From Aphis gossypii (taxonomy: Eukaryota > Arthropoda > Insecta > Hemiptera > Aphididae), in assembly GCF_020184175.1 (NCBI RefSeq), contig NC_065531.1:32695213-32759212 (forward strand): a DNA stretch of 64,000 bases. The letters run 5' to 3'. A program made the position numbers and the translations under genes. The notes below the pieces were generated by a model, which was not told where the DNA came from, made no database searches, and saw nothing but the letters and a program-made list of their open reading frames with translations. This document shows positions 40,791 to 53,400 of this stretch, piece by piece. Positions within the stretch are counted from its first letter, which is position 1. Each line of letters begins with the position of its first letter.

Positions 40791-43700
40791 TACATTGATT
40801 TTTTTTTTTTTTTACATAAGTAATCATCTAAAATACATAGGAATTTACAAAAAAATATACATTTTATTTTATTTTCACACATATTTTTTTAATTTATTGT
40901 AGTATTGGAACTATATGATTTATAAATATTTGTATTGAAAATATTTTTTTTCCGTGATATACTATGAATTTAAATATATATATTAGAACATTATTATAAT
41001 GAAAACAATAATTATTTTTCTGATAAACACAAATTAAATATACTTTATTTTTTCGATCATTTACTAATAAAATAAAATGTCAGTAAAAATATTATCATGC
41101 AGAAATAATAATCTAGAGATGATTTAATATGAATATTGTATATAATATATTAATTATGCGTATTATAATAATACATTACATTATCATACATAGTAATTAA
41201 GCTCAATGTAGCTAAATCTGTAGTGTATTTGATGAATAAAAATAAAAATTGATATTTACCAATTATTATATTTTATAGTTACTTTTTTTCACTTACTAAA
41301 TAAATAGTACATCGTCAAAACGTCCATTGCCTTTTTGTCCATTTTTTATACGCACTTTTATAAAAATCATCTTATTGAGCAATCAAAAAGTATATTGTAA
41401 AATGGCAAAAAGGGGACACAAGCAATGTCATTGGAAGTTGACATTTGAAAAGGTGAAGAATAAAGTTAAACGAAGTATGAAAGCAAATTTGTTATGAATA
41501 ACGTTCATTTAGATTTTTCATTTTTATCCAACTCCAAAATTCGACTATATAAATAAATAAATAAAACGAAAAAAGAAACAGACGCTTTACTGAAAGAGTT
41601 TGTTGGTTTAAATGTCTAAAAACGGTTTTTAAAATTAAATATTTCATCATAAATTATTTACCCTAATATTTTAATCCTTATTAATATAAATATATTTATT
41701 TAGGTATTACACTATATGTAAAATTGTGTAAAATGTGTAAATTGTATATAAAAACAGATTATTGTAATGGTTTACATTTTTAGCTGAGATCAATTCACAT
41801 ATTGTGTATTTGTATATTATATTAATCAATATTTTATTTTAAAAATAATTTTTATATGTTGATTTTATGAAGAAAATATTTGTTTTAAATAAAATAAATA
41901 ATTTTTTTTTATTTATTTTATTCATTGTGTGATAGTATACAAGTACTCAGTACCTATTCTAATATTGAAAAATATATTTAATGTACTTTTAATTTAATTT
42001 TAGACTTGTAATAAAACTTGTTTATAAAAATAATAAATAATTCTCTACATACGCATAATATCGTATAATAGTAGGTACAAGCTGTCAATTATATTAACAA
42101 ATCAATAATTCTAAGGATTGGTTGAAAAATGTAAACAATTCTATTTGATTTCAAGAAGAATGAAAATAACGTCAACTTCGCTAAAAATAAAAAAATAATA
42201 ATAATAATTCTTGAAAACATTTCAAATGCATCCTTAACTTAAAATTACATAATGTTGGTGGCAGATGATGTCTGAATGGTTTTATTCAATTGTAGGAATA
42301 TCACACTAATGGCACTCCGATTGTGATGAAGGGTTTTGAAATTGTTCATCTTTTATTCCCTTTTTTTATACACAGTTTTCTTTCTTACTTCACATTTTCA
42401 GAGGAGTATTGAAAAACCATTGGAATAATTCATAAAAGCTTTTTGGTTGTAGTCCAGTGTAGCTTTTTTTTTTTTTTTACCAAAATAAATTCTCTTCTTT
42501 TATACGACACATCGGAGACAGCACTTAAACCTATTACCTAAGCTTTTACATACAATTGGTAATATAATAAACAATTGGTAATATGTATTATAAACTATAC
42601 GTTATACGTTTTAAATATTTAAGCAAAGCTGTTAAAATTTATTAAAAATAAATTAAATTTTAGCTAAGCATATTAATTAATATCTATAAAAAAATTACCT
42701 TTCATTTTCTTGTTAAGATAAATTAGATTTTAAAATTTAAAGTATGCAGTATGCTTGTGTTATATTATTAAACATTTGAATTGTTCAATTCTCATGGCTT
42801 TGCTTATATTTCAACTTGATTCGAGTATCTTGGCGTAGAATCCTATATCTTTGTTCAGGGTATAAATATAATCTAATTCACTAACATTTTATTAAAATCG
42901 CTTGAATAAAGTAACCTGAAACTTAAATTGCATTTAATATCAAAATTAAAGTATGCAAAAATTCCCGTATAAGGCAAAATGATTCGTTAATTCTCCAAAA
43001 AACTCAAATATTTATCCTTTCGCTTATTTTGTACAGTATTTTAAATTTAAATTTCAAATAATGGACTAGAAAATTAGAGAATATTAATATACCTAATACT
43101 AATGTATAGATGCGCATTATATATGTGTATACTAGGTGCCCTAGTTATAAACAATCCTTATATATTATACTCATGATTTTCTCTATGATAAATAGTTAAT
43201 TTTTTTAAATATTATAACATTATAGCAAGCTATGCATTTATAAATATAGCGACAAACATGTACAATGAAACAGCGTTTTTTTACTACTAAGGCACTAACG
43301 TATTTTATAACATAGACATAATCATAAGATGCTAGTTGACGTAATTTCCCATAATAAAAAAATAACTTCACAATAATTTTTTTAATTTATTGTAAAGCTT
43401 CAAATTATTAAACTTATTTACTGTAGACCAGATTATTTAACTTTAATACCAGTTATACATAATATGTGTGTTTTTTTGGTGTACATGCTATTTAAAAATA
43501 TAAAAAATTATTATTATATATTATCAAAATTAATTTTCATTCCCATTTTTACATAGAATATTTATAAAATGTTTACTAAATTTAGGTTAAATATGTTATT
43601 TTACAGTTTTTGTTTTAATTTTTTTTTTTCTATAAATTCGAATTCTATAGGGATGTGGTTAACCGAAGGAATTTCGTTTTGTAAATGGAAATCTAATATG

Positions 43701-44550
43701 TTTTTGTGCATTCATCTATATGTGGTTCCCATTGGTTCTATAAAATAAAATAATTATGCATATATACTGGCAATTATACTGTATTATATTATGCTATTTT
43801 GTGATAATAAACAATACATATCTTATAAAATAGGTATATAACAATAAATTTTATTTAATAACTACTTATAGCTCCACCGCACTCTTGTTTACGGACACAC
43901 CTAGTAAATATTATGAAAATAGATACACCTTAAAATGATAAATATTTAATAAGTCAAAACTTAAGTGGTAACACAAAAAAACTCAGGCAGTAATTAAAAT
44001 TAGAAAATAATTATTTTTTTGTAGTTATTTTTGATACATATTTAGTATACAACTGAAATTTTACTTATGACGCTTACTAGTCACTTTACATATTTCAATT
44101 TAATTTCACAAATATTGTACTAATAAATGTTAACAAACATAACGTATAGTAAAAATTACACGTCATAATAATTAGTATTAGATACTCTTAAAGTGCTTCA
44201 AGTCCTCAAATAAAAGCGCTCTTTTACAGAACTCGAAATTTGACGCACGAAGCCTCTGAGCACTAAATACGCTACTGAAAACGACAGCACACAATAGAAA
44301 ATTTAAATTTACTAATCTTTAATCTTCAAGTATTTCAAATTGATTACACCTTAAATCAAGTAAGAATGCTTTTGGTCTTATAATAAAGCGTTACATATTT
44401 CTTATAAAAAATCACATTTCGAAGAAGTTTATTCCAAAAATATTTAATTATATTTTTAAATATAACAGGTACGATTTAAATAATATCTATATATAATTTT
44501 TGAATAAAAGTTTTTATAAACCTCAATTTATGTAAAATATAAGTAGAATA
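40791..44550. other. A/T-rich stretch, no gene seen
   Basis: Apart from the foldback at 41325-41427 I see no structured element. Poly-T runs are frequent. The open frame at 43183-43371 (minus) is unrecognisable. Confidence 0.5.
41325..41427. repeat. Imperfect foldback (inverted repeat)
   Basis: The left arm reads CATTGC then CTTTTTGTCCATTTT. The right arm, on the other strand, reads CATTGC, a nine-base insertion, then CTTTTTGCCATTTT. The unpaired centre is about 50 bp. It could be a decayed MITE. The sequence outward of each arm (GTCAA on both) hints that the inverted repeat extends further. Confidence 0.5.
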
Positions 44551-44554
44551 TTAC

Positions 44555-44609
<55 letters not shown>
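44555..44609. repeat. Compound (TA)n-(TG)n microsatellite
   Basis: A short TA run passes directly into about 20 uninterrupted TG units. The minus-strand open frame across it (Thr-His repeats) is an artefact of the microsatellite. Confidence 0.92.
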
Positions 44610-44613
<4 letters not shown>

Positions 44614-46416
44614 TAATGGATGATAATGCTGTTGATACTAACAAATATACACAAATTATAATGGAATTGCAATTACAAATTATTGTTATAAAGAGTAAAA
44701 TATAATGAATACTAGTGCCTACATTACATGATAATTGTGTATTTATATATAAATTTAAGTTTTTTCTTAGAATTGTTTTTTTTTTTTTTTTTATTATAAT
44801 GGAAAAAAAACTCATAATATATAGTGTAAAATCAGATGAAATAATAATTAATGATACATTATGCAGTGTACTTTATATTTTATATGCTTATTAAATTATA
44901 ATTTTCAATTTTCATATAAAAATATGCAATCCATACCTTGAGGTAATAGGTAAATAGGTTAGGTAACCTAACCTAACCTATAGTAACAAAGAAATAGAAA
45001 TATACCTAATCTATTTTGAAAACGAAGTAACCCACTGATTATACCGATCACAACTGTGATTTAAATAAATAATTTTTTTTTATATAATATTTTATTAATA
45101 TATCTACTTAACTTAAATTTGTTTATAATGCTTTAGATTAATACTTTAATGTATAACGATACCTGCAGATCGCTCGAGTTATATTGGAGAGTTTCTAAAA
45201 TGTTTTTATTAGATGATTAAAGTGAGAGTGGTTAACCTGTTGTGAAAACGTTTATAAAATGGTTTCGCTTCTTAATGTACATATTTAAATTATTTTAAAT
45301 CAAAAAAATATTCCATTACTATTTTAAAACCTATGTTATTAATATTTAAATTTGAATATCACAGTTAATTTTTTGTTTTAAATCCTTAGTGTGTGTAGTT
45401 TTGAGTATTGAACTTAAAATGTTTACGTAATTATTATAAGTATCTATCTACTTAAAGAAATCAAATAAGTATAGAAAATATTAAATTAAAATTTATATTT
45501 TAATGATATTTTGAAATTGTTATAATAATAATAAGTAGGTACTAAACTATATTATATAGGAAAACTTGAAATTATTTCACAACTGTAGTTATTTCTGTTT
45601 TTATTTTTTTCACACTGTGTATTATTATGATTAACGAAATAATTTTAGTAATAATAATACGCTGGTAATAGTATCAAGATAAACGATAAATGCGTTCCTT
45701 GTACTGCAAGTTTTTTTAGTTTTTATATAACACAACTTTTCAGATGCATGTTAAAATGTTATGTATAAGACATATAATCAATAGTATTATTTTGTATGTA
45801 TAAATATAATATTTTAATATGGTAATATATTATATTATAATAATGATAGATATTCACTAACACTCAGTATAATAGGTATGAATACTACTTTTAAATAATA
45901 ATGTTCATGTTATATGCATTGCAGTGATTGCAACGCGCAATATTACGTGTTGTAGGTACCTATATAGGCTATAGGTAAGCAGTATTTCCTCTCGATCTCA
46001 TTAGTGGCATTATTAATGCTGATAATTATTCTGGGCATACAGAACAGAAAAAAAAGTCGTTACTCGGTACTAACATGGGCGGGGCTTTAAACCTAGGGGC
46101 GAATTGAAGAAATATTTTAATGGAGGGTTAGCACTTATTACGCGAACGGGCAATGCATTCGTTTGTTGGCACTTGCGTGGTATTTTTATTCACTATATGT
46201 TTGTAGCTGGTAAAATTTCAAAAGGAAATTTCGAGTGGTGTCTGGGGGTCGAGAATTTTTATGGGCACCACTCAAATATACATATATTCTTATACTTTTT
46301 TATTTATAAAATTCAAATAATTATTATATATAAAAAAAAAAAATGATATGAACATAATAAAGGCATAGGTTTTTTTTCAACGACATACTATTATAGCTAA
46401 GGTAAAAAACATGTTT
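44610..46416. other. A/T-rich stretch downstream of the secreted-protein gene
   Basis: No coding feature is supported. A three-unit CCTAA run lies at about 44964-44978. A mixed-composition block at 45.95-46.28 kb contains a small inverted pair, GAGTGGTGTC (46233-46242) and GGCACCACTC (46264-46273). The open frame at 46104-46346 (plus) has no recognisable motif. Confidence 0.45.
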
Positions 46417-46422
46417 TTTATT
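46417..46422 (-). terminator. Polyadenylation signal AATAAA
   Basis: TTTATT on the plus strand reads AATAAA on the minus strand, about 135 bases beyond the TAA stop of the secreted-protein gene. It is the first canonical signal after the stop, implying a short 3' UTR. Confidence 0.6.
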
Positions 46423-46556
46423 TTTAAAACTATATTTACAATGATATTATAATAAATAGTACAACTGTACAACATATTTAGTAAACGGCATCTCTAAAAG
46501 AGCCAACATAGTAAGTATTATTTAGATTAATAATTTAATAACGTCTAGAATATTGA

Positions 46557-48339
46557 TTATGGTACGGTGACTCTGATAAAATGATTTGGGTTCCCGGCTT
46601 TCGGCGCAAACCTCAGGTTAACTTGATTTTTTTGGCCTCCGTTGACTGTCAAAAACGAGTTCCAGTCCACATAGAAGTACAAACCATTCTTAGGTCGGTC
46701 GGGTCCAGGTGTAATTATTTCATCGATTACGGGTGGATTACTGGCAGTCTCGCCTCCACCAAACGATTCGGCCAATTGAGATAGACTTGGATTTGTATCA
46801 GCTACCGTAGAAGAATCTCTTGCCGCATTAGCGCCTGCAGATGTTACTTCTACCGAAGTTGCTTCCGAAGATGAATCGACGGATGCAGATGTCACCACGG
46901 CTTCGGAGGACGTTGCGACAGACATTGATTCTTCGGTAGAAGTTGTGATATTCACTGTGGGCTCATCGCTCGTTGGCTGTTGACGTTTCACGTCATTTTT
47001 GTTCTTTTCCAACAGCATTTGAAGTTCATCGGTGGACAGAGGATCAGGTGGATTCGGTGCTTTATTCAAGGTCTGAGTCTCTGGAACAACAGGCGAATCT
47101 AGCAGATCAGAATCGACCTCTTTGGAGTTATCGTCGAAGAACACTTCATATCCGTTAAAGCCGTTGTTATCGGTAGGCTGATCAATAGCAGATATGGCTT
47201 CCGTTATGTTTTCTAATTTCTTTTGAATGGCATCCTGTGACAATGAAATAGTATTGTTATCGTCGGCCAGCAGTCGTATATTTGCCACTATTTTTGCTAT
47301 CCGGTTAATATCTACAGTTTTGACGTTGGAGTCGGACGGATTGAACACATGGTCCCCCCGGTTTGATGCACTTTCGAGCAGCGGTTGAAATTGCGATATG
47401 TTTACTTCACTATTGCCGGTTTCAGCTAGAATTGATTTCAATAATTTTTCATCCACGGTTTCTGTAGCTGTGACATCGTCGTTTCTCCTCTGTGATTCGT
47501 TAGAATTTGTATTAATCGATTTACCCGATTTCGGATTATCTAATAGTCCGAAATTGTTTAGAAAATCTTTCATATCATCGTCGATTTTCATATTTCTGGC
47601 TTCGGGGATTTTCTTGAACTTAGTATACGCATTTAAATCGACAGAAGGGCCGATATTTTTTTTTTGTGCATTCCTTCCTTGCATTGCTTGCAACATAATC
47701 TCAGTTCTTTTATCATTTGTTAAATTGCTGTCTGGCGCTGTTACAAATATAGTTGGTGTGGACGACGGCGGTGACGGGTCTGTTTGCTTGTTTACGCTCA
47801 TTGGATATCCATAGTTAAGTGGTGATTCACCATTAGGGATTTTTGGTACAGAAGTTTTACTGTCCGTGACACCGTTATTCATTTGTGGCATTGGCGTTTT
47901 TGAATATTCAGAATCGGGTTGTGGTGTAACGTAGTTAATATCTTTCTTCACGTTTAATGCATTATTATCTGAACGACTTACTCGAGAGTTTTTTGAAAAA
48001 TCGTTCAAAAAATCTAGGACTTCACCACGAGTCATTTTTGGAAAACCAGATGATTCCAAATATTTTTGTACGCCTTCCACTGCAGAATCGAGTTGTTGTC
48101 CGTTTAACGGGAAACCACGTACCAGTGAAACAACGACTAGCAACAGTGTAAAAACCTAAAACAAGAAATAAAAATATTATTAGATTTGTTAATAAATTAA
48201 TATATTTAAGCGGGAATCGTAAAAACAAATAAAACGAAGGTTGAAAGCGGATAAAAGTAGTTAATATAATTATAATATAAATAAGTATAATTATAACAAA
48301 TCGAACGACCTTGAAGTATATTTTGATCACATTGACCAT
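46557..48339 (-). CDS. Secreted Ser/Thr-rich protein, 542 aa, family unknown
   Basis: Two coding exons: 48339-48310 (ten codons from ATG) and 48155-46557 (532 codons plus TAA). They are joined across a 154-bp intron with GT at 48309-48308 and AG at 48157-48156 after TTTCTTGTTTTAG; both borders are phase 0. Joined, the N-terminus is a good signal peptide: MVNVIKIYFK, then hydrophobic VFTLLLVVVS, with cleavage likely after residue 24 (VRG|FP). The mature part is hydrophilic and mostly low-complexity. It has an N-terminal helix-like segment with DFLND, a second DFLNNFGLLD near residue 205, several N-X-S/T sequons, a Ser/Thr/Val/Ala-rich mucin-like stretch at about 407-460, and a Pro-rich linker. 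The last 43 residues (500-542) are different: an aromatic LYFYVDW core, then NLRF and a terminal RVTVP, suggesting a conserved functional block. The length and near-single-exon structure argue against chance. I do not know the family; an extracellular matrix, haemolymph or salivary protein is possible. Start choice rests on the signal peptide. Confidence 0.85.
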
Positions 48340-48459
48340 GTTAAGTCGTTTATTTGAAGTGTGATTAATTAATATTGTAGTAGGTATGTATGTATGTGTT
48401 GATGAGAGTATATTATTAATAAGTACCTGACACAAAATTAACTTGACAGTTGATAAGTC

Positions 48460-48460
<1 letters not shown>

Positions 48461-48485
<25 letters not shown>
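48461..48485. repeat. (AT)n microsatellite
   Basis: Uninterrupted alternating AT run about 120 bp upstream of the secreted-protein start codon, continuing into AT palindromes. Confidence 0.9.
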
Positions 48486-48492
<7 letters not shown>

Positions 48493-49135
48493 TTATAATA
48501 TAATATACGAGTATAGTTAGGTACTGATATTCTTAAATAATTATATAATATATATTTTAAAATATTTAATGAAAACAAAAAGTTACAATAAGTTACTCTC
48601 AATATTTAAGAATTATGCATTATAACTCAAGTAATTTAAAATGAAAACAGAAGTTTTTATTGTAGGCTTTAAACATTAATTTATCAAAATCCTTAAACTC
48701 ATATCAATTTCATAAATATTGAAAACTAATATCTTTAAGTAATAACCTTGTTTAGTTGTTATTAATAATACAAAGCAAATTACTTTAAGAAAAACATAAA
48801 AGTTGTATATTGTATATACATAGACAATATTTTTTATTTGTACGCGAATGTATATTAAACTGTAACTATCTAGCACTTACCAATAATATTAAATAAAATA
48901 CTAATATAATTTGATATTCAATATTCATTCATTGATGTACACTTATTTTAATAAATTACATTAAAAAACGTGTCTGTTTACGTAATTTGTTAAATATGTT
49001 TAAAAATATTAATTTGAATCAAAGTCTTATTTGGTTATACTTTACATGTCTGAATACAAACATTGTAGCACCATCTACACATTAAAAAAGAAGTTCAATA
49101 AAATAATATTATAAAACAACGAGATGAATATAGTA

Positions 49136-49149
49136 ACGCCATCTCGTGG
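49136..49149 (-). promoter_or_regulatory. CTCF-like site
   Basis: On the minus strand CCACGAGATGGCGT matches 12 of 14 positions of the general CTCF consensus CCASYAGRKGGCRS. A weaker relative (GTAGATGGTGC) lies about 65 bp to the left. It is about 800 bp upstream of the secreted-protein start. Binding is inference. Confidence 0.3.
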
Positions 49150-49831
49150 TAAACTGCTTGCTATTGTTGCTTGTAAATGTCATTCCTAGATGTCAGTAAT
49201 ATTATAATATTTTAATTAAAATAACATTATTTTAACCCTTCTTAAATTATTACGATAATATTACGTATTTAGTTAAGACAAATATTACATCAGTAAACAT
49301 AGTAAAGCTTAAATCTTGCTATGTAATAAAATAGATATTTACAACATTAAAAAAATAATACTTGTATAATAATTATGAGTTATAATTATACTATTAATTT
49401 TGTATTATGTATGTAGGCACTTTTAATGAAGATAAAAAAAAAATCCAATAGAAAGGAAGTGAAAAACTTCGTTAAGTGGATAACCGCTCTGCTATATAAT
49501 AGGACATGTCAAGTGTACATCGGCATTGAGTAGGTCATTGTAATAGAAACGTAAATTCAAAATAGTTTTTTATGAGCGTTTGAAGATAAAAATATGTTGA
49601 CAAATAAGAAAAAAAGATTTTTTTGTCAACTTGTTTTACGTTAATAATCCCGTATTTCTTAATTGTTTTTCCATTCCATTAGAAAAACGATAAGAAAAAA
49701 ATTATAAATCTATTAAAGTAACTACCAGCTTCCGTAATATGCTAATAATAAAATAAATTATTATAATATTACATAACAATATCTAAAAATGTACAATATG
49801 AAATATATTTATAATAATATAGGGTGATAGA

Positions 49832-49987
49832 CAAGGCCGTAGCCAGGAGTGGTCAGAGTTCAACCCCTCCCCACCGATTTTTTTTTTTTGAAATAAGACT
49901 GAATAGTTAGAATTTCATATTTTATTACATAATATAACATATTTATACATTAACACCTCCCAAAATATTTTTCTGGCTACGGCCTTG
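49832..49987. mobile_element. hAT-type MITE, 156 bp, 8-bp TSD GTGATAGA
   Basis: Perfect 15-bp terminal inverted repeats CAAGGCCGTAGCCAG lie at both ends. They are flanked by exact GTGATAGA duplications (49824-49831 and 49988-49995). The interior is non-coding, with a poly-T run. The 8-bp duplication and short size fit a non-autonomous hAT element. Perfect termini and duplication suggest a young insertion. It sits about 1.5 kb upstream of the secreted-protein start codon. Confidence 0.92.
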
Positions 49988-50299
49988 GTGATAGATTGTC
50001 ATAGCAAAGAATATTTTAACGTATTAACAATAATTTATCATTGACTTGAAATTTAATATATAAGTATATTACACTATTGTCTACTTAAGTAACTTTTTCC
50101 AATGAAAATAATACGTACTATATAGCAGTGATTATCTAATTTCTCCTGATTATTTAGATTGTAGAACGATATAATATATTGTATTAATGATTGACTGATG
50201 TGTGTGTGTGTGTACAGTGTACAGTGCTATGATAAATAGTTGATAAAATGCTACTAGTCTCATATTTGAGAGTGGTTTTTGATTAAACGTTTAGCTAGT

Positions 50300-50480
50300 T
50301 TATACTTAGGAGAGGTCAAAATTAAAAATGCACAGTATTTTTTAAAACACATTAAAAAAACAAAAAAAAAAAATTAAAGAAAAACGGAAATTTTTATGGA
50401 GAACAAGTTTTTGACAAAGTTGATTTTGTTTTTTGGTTGTAATTCGAAAAACAAATATTCGTAGATTTTTTTTATTTTCA
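50300..50480. repeat. Dispersed A/T-rich repeat member
   Basis: The segment with TAGGAGAGGTCAAAATTAAA, CGGAAATTTTTATGG, GACAAAGTTGATTTTG and GTAATTCGAAAAACAAAT shares word order with parts of 58725-58900 (CGGGAAAATGGTAATTTT, CGCAAAATCACTTTTCG, TTGTAACTCGATAAC). It also resembles shorter pieces near 31400 and 57150. It appears to be an interspersed repeat with no coding capacity. Confidence 0.45.
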
Positions 50481-53400
50481 CTTAAATTTTATATTATTAT
50501 TTTCTATTGATGATATAATTTTCAAAATATTCTGATTCCTTTTGAGTGTTTATAATGATAAGAAATTTCGATTTTTTTTTTTTTTTTTTGAAAAAAAATT
50601 CTATAAATATCGTACAACATTAACCTCCCCATAAATTTAAATTAAAAATTAGTTTTGTCAAATAGTTATTAGTCAATTGGTTATTAGTATATTGAATATT
50701 GGATATAAGATGCTCTTGTATCTGTATAATTATTATAAAAATACTTGGACGATAGGCACAATTTTTTTTTTGTATATATATTTAAAGTTTTAATGTTTAC
50801 AATATTCTTCAAAATTACAAAAATGTACTATTTATATTTTTTTTATAATATATAAATTTAAATAAATAGTAAATAATATAAGTACTAAGTAATATATGTA
50901 TATTGATTTTCAATTCAAATATTAATGGAACGTGAATAAAAAATTTACAATTTTAGACATTTTAAAAAAAATGATAGAGAAGCCATACTAGATTCATTTG
51001 TAAAAAAAAATAGAAAACTATATTATTTTAAAATACATATTTTTTAGTCTCATTATAAAGAGTTTTCACTATTTATCTTTTTTTATATATTTAAATTTAA
51101 AATTTAAGTATACGTATGAGTAAATCAGTATATGCATATTATAGAAACCTATGTCTAAAAATCACGCTTACTTTTTGTATAGTATTTTGGGTAATTTTAT
51201 ATTTTCAATTGCAAAGTTTTTTTGATATGCAATAAAATATTTTTAAATATCAACCCCCTCTAATATTATGGAAAATTTCCGCGTATGGGTATGGTATAAA
51301 CATCGTATATTATTATAGGTAATTAAATTGATTCTGTTAATATAATACAAACAATGTTTTTGGAAAAATTAAATCAATGAAAATAAAGTAAATTACAGTA
51401 GCTATATCAAAACACCTATACATATATATATATGTAATATATATTATTATTTATTAATAATATAGCCCTTCAGACTGTCCCTTCTCAAAAACGTTTTTTG
51501 TATACAACATTGATATATTATTGAATTGAAATATAATGCGCTCATTACAGTGGCTCATAGAGTGGTATCCAATTGCTAATTTTTTTTTTACGATTACTTT
51601 AACAAGTAATATTTCCCTATGTAAAAACCATATCATATTAATTACCTGAAACTTCTCTCAAATTTGGAGCATTTTTTTACTTAAAATTGTAGTTAAACAC
51701 ATAACAATGTATAGAGTAAAAATAAAAACAACACTACACTATTGCACTAATACATTTACATTTACATTTATTGCTCTACTCAAAATCTAAAATGTTTTAG
51801 TAAATACAACTTTCACAATGTTATATTTAATACCTATATTAACCTATACATTAGTATATATATTATATATTCTTAAATATTTCTTGAGAAATGAAACATA
51901 AAAAGAGAAATTTTAGAATAACCTTCTCTGCCAACAAGTTAGCTGACGAAAGTTATTCTGCAAGAGAACTTAAATAAGAAAAAAGTATATTTACATATTA
52001 TTATATGTTATATATAAATTATAACGTCAAAGATAAATGTAAAAATTGAAATGAAAAATGTAACATTAAATAAATATATTTTTCATTAATCATAAGGCTC
52101 ATTAATATCAATTTTATATCAATATGGTTTACGTTTATTTTAAAAAATTAATTCTTTATTTTTAAGAAATGTATTTGTACGTTAGAGTTAGAACAACAAA
52201 CTAATAAATTTTCTAAGAATATAGTCATAGTGCATGTTAAACGGTGTCCTGGGGTGTTCTGATTTTTTTTTTTAAATAGTTTGAACATTGAAACTCCATT
52301 ATCTTGTTCACTTTTTAGTTATAATATACTATAGAGTATATTATTTATATTATGTTTTCCTATATAAATATAATATGTACATTTTTAGATTCATATAATA
52401 CTTCAATTTTATCGTTTTATTATAAACCTACAACATTTTTACTTAACTATAGTAAACAGAAAAATTCGTAGTACATATAACTCGTCTAATCTTAAAACAA
52501 TCAAACTTTATAAGATGTTTTATTTTATTTTAAAATCTTTAACTATCTACTAATAGTTATTGTAATTGTATTGAGACTTTAATTGTAAGAAATTTTATAA
52601 TTTTAAAATTCCATTAATTTGATACTTAAGAGAAAAATGCCATTTACTTTTTTATATAATCAGGAAAAAAATTAAAAAGAAAAAGTAGACAACCAAATAT
52701 CTAGTTCAAACTTTGGTTTAAAATGCAAAACATATTATATGTAAGAACTTCTAAGAAGCCTTCACATACATTAATTTATATTAAAATTAAAATTGAACAT
52801 TTCAAAAATCCATTTCACCTATCATGGCTATACTCAATGACGAGTAACATTCGATATCTGTCTGTCACCTACTATATAACAGCTGAGCAAGTTTTACAGT
52901 TTTGTTTGATTTAATTAATTGAAGCGATAATTAGAACTTGCCGACCTTCTTTTAAAATTATGTTAAGGAGATTTATATATAATATTATATTATTCTATAA
53001 ATGTTTATTAATGATTTACTTTAACTAAAGAGTACATATTTGAAATAAAATGTCATAATAATTCGTTTTAAATTTTTTTCCAATAATATTTTATATTGAA
53101 AATAATCGTTTGTATTATTTTAAATAACAAACTTATTATGAATCATACTAAGCATTAAATAAAAAAAAAATGTTCCAATTATTTTCTTTCATTAATCAAA
53201 ATGTAAAAAAAAAATTGTATAGCAGCCTATAATATTGTTTGAACAATTAATAAATCAGTTGTTTTGTTATATATTTTAGACAAAATAGCATAGAAAAATA
53301 TTTTGTAACAGCCAGGGAACGTTAAATTTTATAAATGCAAATAGTGTCAATAAGCTGGCAATAAAGTAGTATTGGTAAGTACAGAGCTATTATACGTCAT

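Larger units (their letters stand above)
48340..49823. other. Upstream flank of the secreted-protein gene
   Basis: On the minus strand the ATG is preceded by an 87-nt leader back to a possible splice acceptor (TTTTGTGTCAG, ending at 48427). An AT microsatellite at 48461-48485 lies just beyond. No other gene is visible. The minus-strand open frame at 48676-48876 is Ile/Tyr-rich and probably accidental. Confidence 0.4.

Noticed and set aside
44528..44815. 95-codon minus-strand frame with Thr-His repeats
   Set aside because: It is the TG microsatellite translated, flanked by Ile/Tyr-rich noise.
44964..44978. Three CCTAA units, like the insect telomere repeat
   Set aside because: Too short to claim an interstitial telomere; such runs occur by chance and another two-unit run is at about 27600.
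47398..47814. Plus-strand 138-codon open frame
   Set aside because: It lies antisense inside the secreted-protein exon and has no domain; it is a shadow, as are the frames at 46581-46784, 46973-47158 and 47957-48151.
48022..48435. Minus-strand 137-codon open frame upstream of the secreted protein
   Set aside because: Only its MVNVIKIYFK segment is coding. The hydrophobic Ile/Tyr-rich middle is the 154-bp intron read through, and its end overlaps the gene in another frame.
53374..53379. GTAAGT strings at 53374, 14165 and 48868 as exon ends
   Set aside because: These have no open frame or composition change on the exon side; the word is expected by chance in A/T-rich DNA.
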